Source: Rhododendron vialii
Taxonomy: Eukaryota; Streptophyta; Magnoliopsida; Ericales; Ericaceae
Assembly: GCF_030253575.1 (NCBI RefSeq)
Contig: NC_080557.1
Span: 5,265,001 to 5,329,000, forward strand
DNA: 64,000 nt
Direction of reading: 5' to 3'
Of this stretch, positions 43,199 to 54,320 are shown one piece after another; the first letter of the stretch is position 1, and every line of letters starts with the position of its first letter. Made by a program: the position numbers and the translations under genes. The notes below the pieces were generated by a model. That model was not told the origin of the DNA. It saw only the letters and a list, made by a program, of their open reading frames with translations, and ran no database searches.

Positions 43199-46100
43199 AT
43201 AGATGCAAATTATGTAAAGAAGTTTGATAGATACATTAATGTCAAGTTAATTTCATCTATTAAGCTCTCTCTCTATATATATATCTCTCTCTCTAGGGCA
43301 CAAACCAAGGTAATTCCAGAGAAAAAACCGAAGCCCGAAATCTCAATCGTAATCCGAAGGTCTCTACGGCGCAGAGGAATGCCACCCGATGCCTCCATTG
43401 CAGGCGGCCTAAAAAAAGCTAAAACCCCCAAATTAATACCTACATTGGGCCCTATTACCATGAAAGATGCTTATTGCGGTGACGCCACTGACCAAAACCT
43501 AATTGAAACAATAATGGGTGTTTCGAAGAATTCCCAATTGTACTCTGGCGATGAAAATGAGAATTCGGGTCATCCGATTAGGGTTTCTGGTTGCATTGAT
43601 TTGGGGTCGCTGAGGTTAGAACCGGAGAATGTAGCTAGGGTTGTGCAGGGGAGGATACCGATGGTGAGGTTCTTTCCGTCAACGGATATGAAGTTGGTTG
43701 CGGTGGGGAGTGAGTTTGGGCATGTTGGGTTTTGGAATGTTGATGCTAGAAACGAGGATGGAGATGGGATTTATTTGTACCAACCGCATTTGGGGCCAGT
43801 CACGGGGATTGTAATTCATCCGTGCTCGTTGACAAAGGTATTGATTCTGTTATTTGCTTGAATTTCATGTCTTTTTATTCATGAAACGGAGTAAGCAAAG
43901 TAATATAGCTGTCTTTCTTGTCTAAAGTGTTGTTTTATATATCCTTTTTCAACTTCGGTCCACATTTTTATACTTTTCTGATTTCTCTTGTCGAGACGAA
44001 TAATTAATCTCAAAAAATTTGATGTAAAGCAAACCAAAAAATTAGTAAAAACAGGAATTCTGAAAGAAAGTTACTAGACAAAAATGTCAGGGAGAGTATG
44101 CCCTAAGTATTCCCTGACACCCTGTACACATACCTGAGTTTAGGACACATATCTATCCAAATCTTGGGCTTTAATTTTAGGAAGGTCTAAGATCTGCCAC
44201 TTTGACCTTTACAAGATACTCATACCTGAGTCTACTATATTCTATCTTTTTTTATCGGACATGACTAAACATGGCTTTTGCATTCCTCAACTTCCTTTTG
44301 CGCTATGGCTTATGACAATGGAGCCATTGCTCACCACTATATTGGCCATGGAGGGTTCATTTTCCTATTTCCAATTTGGGTTGGCGCGTATGCAGGTATA
44401 CAGCAGCTGCTATGATGGATTTCTTCGGTTGATGGATGTCGAGAAGGAGATGTTCCTCTTGTTATATTCCAGCAATGATGTCATAGTTTCCATTTCTCAA
44501 CGACCAAATGATGTTAAGTCCTTATATTTTGCTGGGGCTCAAGGAATTGTCAATATGTGGGATGAGAGGGCTGGAAAAACTTTAACCCCATGGGCTTTGC
44601 ATGAAGAGAGAATCAACACGATAGATTTCAGCACATATAACACTAACATCATGGCAACAAGTTCCTCAGATGGGACTGCTTGCATTTGGGATTTGAGATT
44701 TGTTGATGCAGTTAAGCCAAAATTGTTGAAGACAGTAAGCCACAATAGGGCCGTGCAATCGGCTTACTTTTCACCTTCTGGAAGCTATCTAGCAACAACA
44801 GGGTATGTGAAAGTCTTTTTGACGTGTGGTGTCGCTGGTCGGCTGGTGTCTCTTAGTGAAAATCGTATAGGAAGTTAATACAAGACCGATCATTATACTA
44901 TATTTTTGATGAGCGAACATTATACTATGCTTCTATACGATGTGAATACAGTTCTCAATCAATAAGTATTTTTGGAGATCATTTATGTATTTTTTTTCTG
45001 AAAGCCTGTAATGTTGCTATAAGATGCTAGACTAGATACATTGATTGTGTGCTTGAAATTACTAAATTTTTGTGTGGCTTGTGCTGTGGCTTCAGTTTAA
45101 ATAATGTTAATTTCAGATATGTGTACCTGCAAAATCTGAGTTATCTTTTCTTTTGTTTTGGAACTTCTGCTTGGAAGCTCTCAGTTTGAGAGGTAGAATC
45201 TATTGGTGCTTCTATGTCTACGTCCATTTAAGTGGAGGTACTAATTCAGTATTAGGAACATGGTGAAACCATTTACTGTTGATCAGTCTCTTCTTTTTAA
45301 GCAATTAAGATTATTCTGTTATATTATCAAATCTTGTTTTGGTCCAAAACAACTTGCATCTCACACAGCTTGGTGACACTCTTACTGATTTTTGACTATA
45401 CAGTTCTGATGACAAAGTCGGCCTAGTGACTGGAGCTAATTTTGAAGACACAAGTATGATACATTATCAAAATTCAACATTAGGAGGTATTTTTTCAATT
45501 AGGTAGGTTTTTTTATACATAGTCAAATGCCAATGAGGCAATGATTAGCTCTGGAACAATCAGCTCAGTCTTCTTTGTGAAAGCTGATTACTTACTTTTG
45601 GGGGGGGGCTCCGAGGCTGCAATGTCAATTTTTTTTTTGTAATTTAACTTTCTTATTCGTCTTCAGGGTGCTGCACTGTCACCATCTTCTGCAGTTTAAC
45701 TAGATTCATTTGCTTTTTTAACTGATTCACTTGACAAAATGAACCTGAATTCTATATCTTACATAGATATATGCCATATAAATGGATCAATTAGTTAGAT
45801 ATGAATAATACCCGTTCTCTTGTGATGCTTGTCTTTTCACATGATTTCTCCCTAGTCCCTATCCTTCCATGTTTGTCCTAGAAGAAGACGTTAGAAAATG
45901 AATCGTAACCTACCCATGCAGTTTTTGTTTTTTGTTTTTATTTACTCTTCATTTTGATTCAAATGCAGATTTATACTCGGTCCTATCTTTCTAATGGGGT
46001 TGCCAATGTACCATGTTGCATAAGAAGTGACTTGAGGCAATGTGAATCTGCGATACACAAAGCAATTGGATTCATGGTGCTGTTGCATATTGGTTACAAG

Positions 46101-46565
46101 TGATTGCTTCCATGCGTTTTTGGGGTTTCTTTTTATTATATCAAAGCTTCTCTTTATAATTTCTGTATTCAAAAATCCTCCCACATCGGGTCTCCCCCTT
46201 CCACGTTTCGGACCTCTTGTTCATGCTGAATAACTGGTTAATTACTTATGGTCCTCATTTGTCGGTCCACCGTGAAGCTGTCTTACATACATGGTCTTTA
46301 GGATCTTCATTTTGAAGCGGGAGTTTTAACATCTCTTTTTCTTGCATGACGAAGCAGAGCAATATGGGGCTGGGACGATTCATACCTCTTCGTCGGAAGT
46401 GTGAAGAGGGAAGTCCACGTTATCTCCACAGCTAGGCGAACAAGTATTAGAACTTTACGGAGCCCCCATATATCTGCAATTCCAAGTCGCTTGGATGCAC
46501 ACCCTTGCGAGATTGGGATGCTTGTGGGAGCCACATCTGGCGGCTACATGTGGTCAACATGCTAA
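43007..46565 (+). CDS. WDR76/CMR1-like WD40 protein, copy 2
   Basis: Exons 43007-43137, 43297-43837, 44396-44802, 45404-45502 and 46358-46565; splice sites are intact and the product is 461 residues. Same architecture as copy 1, with WDERAGK and WDLRFVD boxes. Differences from copy 3 suggest relaxed constraint: exon 4 ends STLGGIFSIR where copy 3 has QTGRWISSFR, exon 2 lacks an eight-residue DSDETL stretch, and the end reads GGYMWSTC with two residues missing. Introns 2-4 resemble copy 1 much more than copy 3, so copies 1 and 2 are the younger pair. Expected nuclear role as for the family; activity is unproven. Confidence 0.82.
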
Positions 46566-46869
46566 TGTTTTTGGAACCGGAGCTTCGTTTTGCACCAGTA
46601 TTGTTGTACCATCGGAAATCGATTAGTTGAGCGAAACGATGACGTTGGTTTTCGATAACATCGAGGCAGTTTGTAGGCGGTTTGTCAAATGACAAGGCTT
46701 CTGTTTTGTCCTTGTAAATTACTGCTTTGCAGAACTTTGATGCCGCGTTTAGTAGCTTTTTATGCTGCTTGAGGACTGGACATCAATTGCTGTTCCAAGA
46801 GTTTGAATCAATGAATGGATTAGATCTTGCCTTGATTTAATTAATGTCTACATTTTCCAAAGTGAATCC

Positions 46870-47300
46870 ATGCAGGAGGCCTAAAAATCATGATTCTGAC
46901 GAAACCCTAACTAAACCCTACATTGGGCCCTATTAGCATGAGAGATACGTATTGCGGTGACACCACAGACCAAATTTTCGCTGAAACAATCATTGGTGTT
47001 TCGAAGAATTCCCAATTGCGTTCAATGATGAAATGAGAATTTTTTCGGGTTCTCAATTAGGGTTTCGGGGTTGCATTGATTTGGGATTGCCGACGTTGGT
47101 ACCGGAGGATATAGCTAGGGTTGTGCTGGGGAGAATACTGATGATGAGGTTCCTTCTGTTGACGGATATGAAATTGGTTGCTCTGGGAGAACATGTTTGG
47201 GAAATATTAGGTTTTGGAATGTTGATGCATTGCTTCTTTAATTTACTTGAAGTTCATGTTCTTTTAGTCCTGGAATGGAGTAGGAAAAGGATGGTTTAAT
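46870..47300 (+). pseudogene. Stray exon-2 fragment of the WD40 gene after copy 2
   Basis: Same kind of fragment as at 41905 but longer (GCAGGAGGCCTAAAAATCAT, ACATTGGGCCCTATTAGCAT, GATATGAAATTGGTTGCTCT), with frameshifts. It also carries the GATTCTGACGAAACCCTAAC stretch typical of copy 3. Confidence 0.8.
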
Positions 47301-47384
47301 TGTGCATTTTGTAGTTACTGGTGAATAGGTTGCGCGAAAAATTAGGCTCAAAACAATTAAATTTTATTGGTTTTTTAAAAAGAA

Positions 47385-47510
47385 ATTGATATTCGCGTTT
47401 CACTTTTTACGGACGACGCTTCATTTTGTTCATGAAGTTACTAGTAACTTTCACGTTAAAAGTGGAACGCTATTAATAAAAAGTGGACCACGGATATCAA
47501 TTTCGTTTTT
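47385..47510. mobile_element. Small foldback element
   Basis: AAATTGATATTCGCGTTTCA at about 47386 pairs with the complement of GTGGACCACGGATATCAATT at 47485-47504. Noncoding, about 120 bp. Confidence 0.5.
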
Positions 47511-47547
47511 AAAAAATTGGATATGGAACATCTTGTAAAAATTGAGG

Positions 47548-47913
47548 TCATAATACAAGAAGGAAAAAGGACATGTGACTGTATAGTAACAAAAAAGGCT
47601 GCACCAATATAGAGTTGGGGGTTTTAGCCCACGATTGATCCTGCGGCTGTTGGGCGGCAATCCGATTGTTCATTTCGGCAATAAACATCTTGAATTTTAT
47701 GTCACACAAAGGACGGCTCGGATCAATAAAAGCTCGGATTAAATTAGAGTCGTCAGCGTCAAAATGAACGACCAAATCGACCGCCCTACAATCCTGCAGT
47801 GAGGGCTGCACCGTAGGATTTCCTATTCCCCTAGGATTGGCAATGACTAGCCCTTTTACATTAGCTACATAATCCTTCAAAATACTTTGCGGTCTCGCTT
47901 TTAATTCTCGCAA
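47548..47913 (-). other. Unrecognised open frame
   Basis: A 121-codon minus-strand frame (VKGLVIANPRGIGNPTVQ, later FIAEMNNRIAAQQPQ) with ordinary protein-like composition in its first 95 codons. I do not recognise the family. It may be a fragment of a transposon gene; no upstream exon or start context is evident. Confidence 0.3.
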
Positions 47914-48082
47914 TGCTCTAGCATTTTGAATTCTTGCGGATTTTCATATTGCATGATATAATTTAAAGACACTTTCAAGCTCGCGTTTTCGCACCCTCAT
48001 GCGGATTATGTGACTTGGGTTCACATCCAACAGCCTGAGATGACGCCACGTTTATCACCGTACTCTGTTCCCGCCACTTACC

Positions 48083-48091
48083 TTTCCCGCC
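48083..48091 (+). promoter_or_regulatory. E2F-type site upstream of WD40 copy 3
   Basis: TTTCCCGCC is kept at the second site position. The first has lost one T (GTTCCCGCC near 48068). Confidence 0.55.
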
Positions 48092-48194
48092 TACATACAC
48101 GCCCTTTTCGTATTTATCGATGTACACTCAAAATTAATTGGAAATTGAAAAAAATTTACACAATTAACCCCAACGCCTCTCTGTTTCTCTCTGC

Positions 48195-48232
<38 letters not shown>

Positions 48233-48249
48233 CTCTCTCACTCGCTCCC

Positions 48250-51200
48250 ATGGCGCCCAAGAAATTAACAGAGTACGAGTGCCGACGGCTCGAGAACATC
48301 AAGCGCAACGACCAAATGCTCGCTTCTCTCAACATCCATTTTAAAATCAACGATCTCACAGCATCAGCCAAACGCCAAAGGTCTCTCTCTCTCTCTCTCT
48401 CTCTCCATTTTAATCTAGTTCGAAAAAACCATCTAGTTATGTATTAGAGTTTTCTAATTACATTAGTCATTTCATCTACTAAGCTCTCTCTCTCTCTCTC
48501 TAGAGCACAAACCAAGGTAATTCCAGAGAAGAAACCAAAACCCGAAACCCCAATCGTAACCCGAAGGTCTCTACGGAGAAGAGGAATGCCACCACCCGAT
48601 GCCTCCACTGCAGGAGACCTAAAAAAAGACGATTCAGACGAAACCCTAACTAAAACCCCCAAATTAAAACCTAAATTGGGCCCTATTACCATGAAAGATG
48701 CTTATTGCGGAGACGCCACTGACCAAAAACTAGCTGAAACAATTATCGGTGTTTCGAAGAATTCCCAATTGGGCAATGGTGATGAAAATGAGAGTTTGGG
48801 TTATCCGATTAGGGTTTCGGGTTGCGTTGATTTGGGAGCAGTGAAATTGGAACCGAAGAATATAGCCAGGGTTGTGCCGGGGAGAGTACTGACGGTGAGG
48901 TTCTTTCCGTCGATGGATATGAAGTTGGTAGCTGTGGGGAACAAGTTTGGGAACATTGGATTTTGGAATGTTGATGCTAAGGAGGAGGATGGAGATGGGA
49001 TTTATTTGTACCAACCTCATTCGGCGCCGGTCTCAGGGATTGTAGTTCAACCATGTTCATTGTCAAAGGTATTGCTTCTGTAATTTACCTTAAGTATATG
49101 TTTTTTTAGTCATGTGATGGAGTAAGCAAAGGATGGTTATACTCTTTAATTGATGCATTCTGTACTTATTTTGCCGTCACCAATAGTACATGGACTCGTC
49201 TGAACATGTGAAGTACTTGTGTCGGATACTCATACTTTATACTTGGGTAAGGATGTGGCATTTCAGTAGGGAGTGAATGGGCGAGGTATGGGTCGGGGGA
49301 CCCTAGTCCACCTCCAGTCATCAGTTCGGGAATTTTAACCATACCCAAGAAGGACATTGGACAATCAACCACTACGGTTCGGGTACCCATTGGTTACGGT
49401 TTATATTGCCAATCACCATCCTCCCAATGGGAATGAGGTATATTCAAGTAAACCCATATTCAAACTACTTGAACAAAAAAGAATGGCAGGATCGAGACAA
49501 AAATAATTCACATATCGCGATAATATGAAATACCATCTAAATACAAAGTAGATTAGAGAGGGTCACAAATAAATACCATCCAGAAATGAAAGATTATAAA
49601 GTTTTAATAAATGCTATCGACGAACTTTTTTCAACTCTAAGTATGTGTAGAAATTCTAGTTATATGTACCTATATCATTGGGCATGGAACTGATACAGGT
49701 ATTTGGGATATAACAAAACCATGCCTGGTAACCCGCCCCTTACCTGAGCTAGGATTATTAAACTTCTACCTATTGGGTAAAAAATTGGGTATCACCCGCC
49801 TCCAAATAGGTGTGGTGATGCGGTGCGGTTACCTATCGGATATGGGGAAAATTGCCATCCCTACTGTGTATGTGTCGGGCAATAAAAACAATGTACTCTT
49901 TTCACACTCACATTTGATTTCCATTACATTTCGGGATAAAATATAGCATATTACTAATGTACAAATATAAGAATGGACAATACGAACAAGTATTCCAGAC
50001 ATGTCCCTGTACACATACCTGAGTTTTGGACGCATATCTCCCCATACCTTGAGATTTAACTTAGGAAGGTCTAATTCTGCCACTTCGATCTTCACACGAT
50101 ACTCGTACATGAGTCTACTATATTCTATCTTATTTGTAGTGAGTGACATGACTCAACTTGGCTTTTGCATTTCTCAACTTCCTTTTGCACTATGGCTTAT
50201 GACATGGAGCTATTGCTCACCACTAATTTGCTGTGGAGGGTGATTTTCCTATTTTTGTCGGTGCGTATGCAGGTATATAGCAGCTGCTATGATGGATTTC
50301 TTCGGTTGATGGATGTTGAGAAGGAGCTGTTCAATGTGTTGTATTCCAGTGATGATGCTATATTTTCCATTGCTCAACGACCGAATGAGGTTAAGTCCAT
50401 ATATTTTGCCGAGGGTCAAGGAATTGTCAATATGTGGGATGAGAGGGCTGGAAAACCTTTAACCCCATGGACTTTACATAAAGATAGGATCAACACAATA
50501 GATTTCAGCACAGATAACACTAACATCATTGCAACAAGTTCCACAGATGGCAGTGCTTGCATTTGGGATTTGAGATATGTTGATGCAGTTGAGCCAAAGT
50601 GGTTGAAGAAGGTAAGCCACAAAAGGGCTGTGCATTCTGCTTACTTTTCACCTTCTGGAAGCTGTCTAGCAACAACGAGGTATGGAAGTCTTTTTGACTT
50701 GCAGTGCCATCGGTATCTCTTACAGAAAATCTATTAGGCAGTTAACACGAGACAGAACATTATACTATACTTTTGCTCAGCAAACATCATACTATGCTTC
50801 CATACGATGTTACTATAGTTCTTCAGCAATAAGTTTACCTGCCCTGGGAGATCAAATATTTTTTTATGAAAGCTGGTAATGTTGCTCTAAGATGCTAGAC
50901 TAGATACAGTGATTGTGTGCTTGAAATTATTAAATTTTTCTGTAGCTTGTGATGTGGCTTCAGCTTAATTTATTTTCTATTTCAGATGGGTGTAAATGCA
51001 AAATCTGAGTCATCTTGTATTTTGTTTTGGAACTTCTACTTGAAACCAAAAGATATGATTCTCACGTTGAGGCTCCATTGTTTTGAAGGAAAATATTTTA
51101 CAATGGAAAGTGTTTTCCATGTAAAATAATTTTGTAAACAATAATTTTTTATTTTAATTTTCCTTTATTTGGTTAACAGTTGAAAAATAATTTCCGTAGC

Positions 51201-53154
51201 AAAAAAAAGTTCCATGAAACACTGTCATAGAAAACACAGAAAATGTAATATATCAATAACACATACATACAAATGCATACTCCATATGTCTAATCAAACA
51301 ACGGAAAACGAGGAAAACATCTGAAATCGAAACAAACGTAGCCTAAGAGGTAGCATATATTTGTGCTTAAGTTTATTTGATCAGAATTCTGGTTTGATAG
51401 TCTCTATATCTAAGTCCATTTAAGTGCAGGTGCCAATTCAGCGTTAGGAACCTGAGAAAATGTTTACTGTTAATCAGTCTCTTCACTTCAAGCAAGATTA
51501 TTCCGTTAGACAATCAAATCTTGTTTTGGTCCAAAACAACTTGCATCTCACACTTGGTTTAGGTTGTGGTAAATGGTCTTCCTTGGTAATTGGCTTGGTG
51601 ACACTCCCTGTTCTTTGAGTATACAGTTTTGATGACAAAGTCGGCTTACTGACTGGAGCTAATTTTGAAGATTTGAGTATGATGCATCATAATAACCAGA
51701 CGGGAAGATGGATTTCTTCATTCAGGTATGATTCATTGTACATCGTGAAACACTGCTGATTAGCTCTGGAACAATCAGCTTGGTCTACTTTGGTGAAACT
51801 GATTACCAACATTTTTGGTGCTGCATTGTCACCATTTTCTGGAGTTCGGCTGCTTTTTTAACTGATTCATTTGGCAACACTTACCCAAATGCAGAATCTT
51901 ACATATATTACATGCTATTTAAGGGTCAATTAGTTAGATATGAATCATCCCTGTTCTCTTATGATGCTTGTCATTTATACGTAATTTCTACCTAGCCTCG
52001 CATGTTTGTCCTGAAAGAAGATTGTGGAAAATGAACCATAACCTACCCATGCATTTTTTTCTTCTGTATTTCATCTTTTGATCCAAATGCAGATTTATAC
52101 TCAGTCCTATCTCTTTAATGAGGTTGTCACAGTACCATGTTGCATGAGAAGTGACTTGAAATACGTTATGTCCACACCACATGTGATACACAAAGCAAAT
52201 GGATTTGTCTATAAAGTGGAAAGATAACATAGGTGAATAACGCTGGGACAGTTTACTTACAGCCACTTTATAACGTAGGTGAATAACACATTATGTCTAC
52301 ACTCGCAAATTGATCGATTGTGAGTGACTTACATCATCAAAATACCATGTTGCGTGAGAATCGACTTGAAGCACATTATATCCACACCACACGTGATACA
52401 CTAAGCAAATGGATTTGCATAGACAGGGTGATATCACATATTGATTACAATTGTGAGTGAGTTGCATATTAATCACACTTGTGATTGACTTACATATTAA
52501 TCACACTTGTGATTGACTTACATATTAATCACACTTGTGATTGACTTACATGTGCAGAACAACATGGTTTTTTGAGGTTCTTTATTATGTGTTCAAAGTT
52601 TCTCTTTAGGGTTCTTGTTTTAATAAATCATCCCACATCGGGTCTCCTTCGAATGGTCAAGAATGTGTAGGATCTCTCATTCATGCTAAATCATTAGTTA
52701 ATTCCACAGGGTCCTCATTGGTTGTGGTCCCCTGTCAGGCTGTCTTACTTAAGCGGGATCCTTCATTTTGACATAGGAGTTTCATATCCAATACCAAGTG
52801 AAATCTGGATCATCACATTCCCAGTGCACAATGGTGCATATCATCGGTTTTTTCAGTCAACAAGATAAAGAAACATAATTTTGTTGCATTGCTAGATGTG
52901 GTTGATTTTTAACAGCTCTTTCTCTTGCATAACGAAGCAGAGCAATATGGGGCTGGGATGATTCATACCTCTTCATCGGCACTATGAGCAGAGCAGTCAA
53001 TGTTATCTCCACAGCTAGGAGAAGAAGTATTGGAATTTTGGAGAGCCCCCATGTCTCTGCAATTCCATGTCGCTTTGATGCACACCCTTACAAGATTGGG
53101 ATGCTTGCGGGTGCCACAAGTGGCGGCCAGGTTTACATGTGGACAACAGACTAA
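48250..53154 (+). CDS. WDR76: WDR76/CMR1-like WD40 protein, copy 3 (intact)
   Basis: Exons 48250-48380, 48504-49068, 50273-50679, 51627-51725 and 52941-53154 join into 471 codons without a break. Residues 1-44 are the KLTEYE(R/C)RRLENIKRN helix typical of WDR76/CMR1; 45-110 are basic (KPKPETPIVTRRSLRRRGM) and probably disordered; the WD40 propeller follows (VRFFPSMDMKLVAVGN, IGFWNVDA, YSSCYDGFLRLMDVEKE, VNMWDERAGK, CIWDLRYVD, FSPSGSCLATT, GRWISSFRAIWGWDDSYLF). The WDER and WDLR boxes are the WDxR form used by DDB1-CUL4 substrate receptors. Family role: nuclear, DNA-damage and chromatin-quality ubiquitination. Of the three copies it keeps the most canonical residues, so it is the likely functional locus. 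The symbol follows the animal name; plant databases may call it CMR1-like. Confidence 0.9.
51071..51343. mobile_element. hAT-like MITE in intron 3 of WD40 copy 3
   Basis: Ends GGCTCCATTGTTT and the complement GGCTACGTTTGTTT form short inverted repeats of hAT type. The flanking intron sequence (CAGTTTGAGAGG in copies 1 and 2) is uninterrupted in the other two copies, so this 273-bp insertion is specific to copy 3. Confidence 0.7.
52120..52425. repeat. Direct duplication in intron 4 of WD40 copy 3
   Basis: GTACCATGTTGCATGAGAAG...TGATACACAAAGCAAATGG (about 52128-52205) recurs with changes at about 52340-52415. A smaller repeat AACGTAGGTGAATAACA lies between. Copies 1 and 2 have only one version. 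Confidence 0.65.
52465..52548. repeat. 28-bp tandem repeat, three units
   Basis: CATATTAATCACACTTGTGA TTGACTTA repeated three times in a row with no mismatches. Each unit contains ATCACACTTGTGAT, an inverted repeat. Confidence 0.9.
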
Positions 53155-53713
53155 GGTTTGGAAACTGGAGCTTTTTTTTGCACCAGTGGTGTTGTGCTAT
53201 CGGAAATCAACTTGTAGAGCAGCGATTATGTCGGTTTTCGATGATGTCTAGGCAAATGTAGAAGTTAGGTTAAATGACGAGGCTTCTTTTGTGGCTTTGT
53301 AATTACTGCTTTTGTAGAACTGCGGTGTCATGTTTAGTGGCTTCTGTTCTGCGTGAGAACTGGACATCGACATTTGTTCAAGGGCTTGAACGGATGAAGT
53401 TATTAGATCTTACCTCAAATAAATGCATGTCTGCATATTTCGAAGGGAATGGATGGACAACTTGAGTTTTTGCTCCAACATTTGTCTTGTTACGCCAGTT
53501 GGTGTGAGAACTGTGTATTTGAGCCAGTTTACATTTTGGCATTGAAACTTCAATTCTAGGGTATGTTTCATATAAAATTCTGTAGAAATCTGAATTTTTG
53601 GATATTTTCCCAAGATTGATAATCAGAAAAAACATGAAAAGTGTGAACTTAGCTAGCAAGAAACTCAGTTTGGGGAATCAAACTTACAAGGGGTTTACAA
53701 AAGAGAATCCCCG

Positions 53714-54077
53714 ATGGGTCGGTCTTGGCGACGGTTTTTGGAGCTCGCAACGGCAATGGTGACAGGGTTTGTAGCGGATCCGGCGATGTTCTGGCGTTGA
53801 CCTTGACCTTCGACCTACAATGGGAATGGGCATGTATAGAGCATGATGCAAACCGTCATTCTTACCACCCACCTTGAGCAAATTGATGGGTCCGATACCG
53901 GAGTTAATTTCACGCTGCTTTTCTTATTTTGTTTTGTTGTTTTGTTGTATTTTACTTTTCTTTTGTTGTATTTTACTTTGTTGTTTTTAGGCCTATGGGC
54001 AACGTAATTTGTTTATTATTTTATCAATAGAAGTTGCGTTTGCATTTTTCTCGGGAAAAAAAAAAAAAAACACAAAT
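53714..54077 (+). mobile_element. Truncated LINE or SINE-like retroposon with poly(A) and 10-bp target duplication
   Basis: The segment ends in a run of about 15 A and is flanked by GAGAATCCCC on both sides (53704-53713 and 54078-54087). Its 3' end (TATCAATAGAAGTTGCGTTT) resembles that at 61573-61600 (TATCAATATAACTTGCGTTT), so both come from one family. No coding capacity. Confidence 0.75.
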
Positions 54078-54320
54078 GAGAATCCCCCCTTCGGAGATTT
54101 CCTCTTGGCAATAGAAAGTTGCACGGGTCGGTGCCCTTTTTCCTTTCCATTTCTGGCAGTGAAGGTTATTTGTTGGTTTGAAGAAAACCTATTGAAGTCC
54201 TCATGATCATATCCGGCCCAAAACACCGCGATACCAAACAACCATTGCAGCGGAACTGGAATTCAGTAAATGAAAAGTGGAATGTAATTAAAAAAGCTTG
54301 AGACCAAGAAATTCTTGTAT

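Noticed and set aside
42890-43861. A 323-codon single frame through intron 1 of WD40 copy 2
   Set aside because: The CT repeat happens to be in frame (SLSLSL run). The spliced model matches copies 1 and 3 and the family, so the frame is not a separate protein.
52465-52548. CRISPR-like direct repeats
   Set aside because: The units are contiguous with no spacers, and this is a plant intron.
54009-54241. ORFs around the poly(A) tract on both strands
   Set aside because: They read through the A/T run of a retroposon and have no domain.
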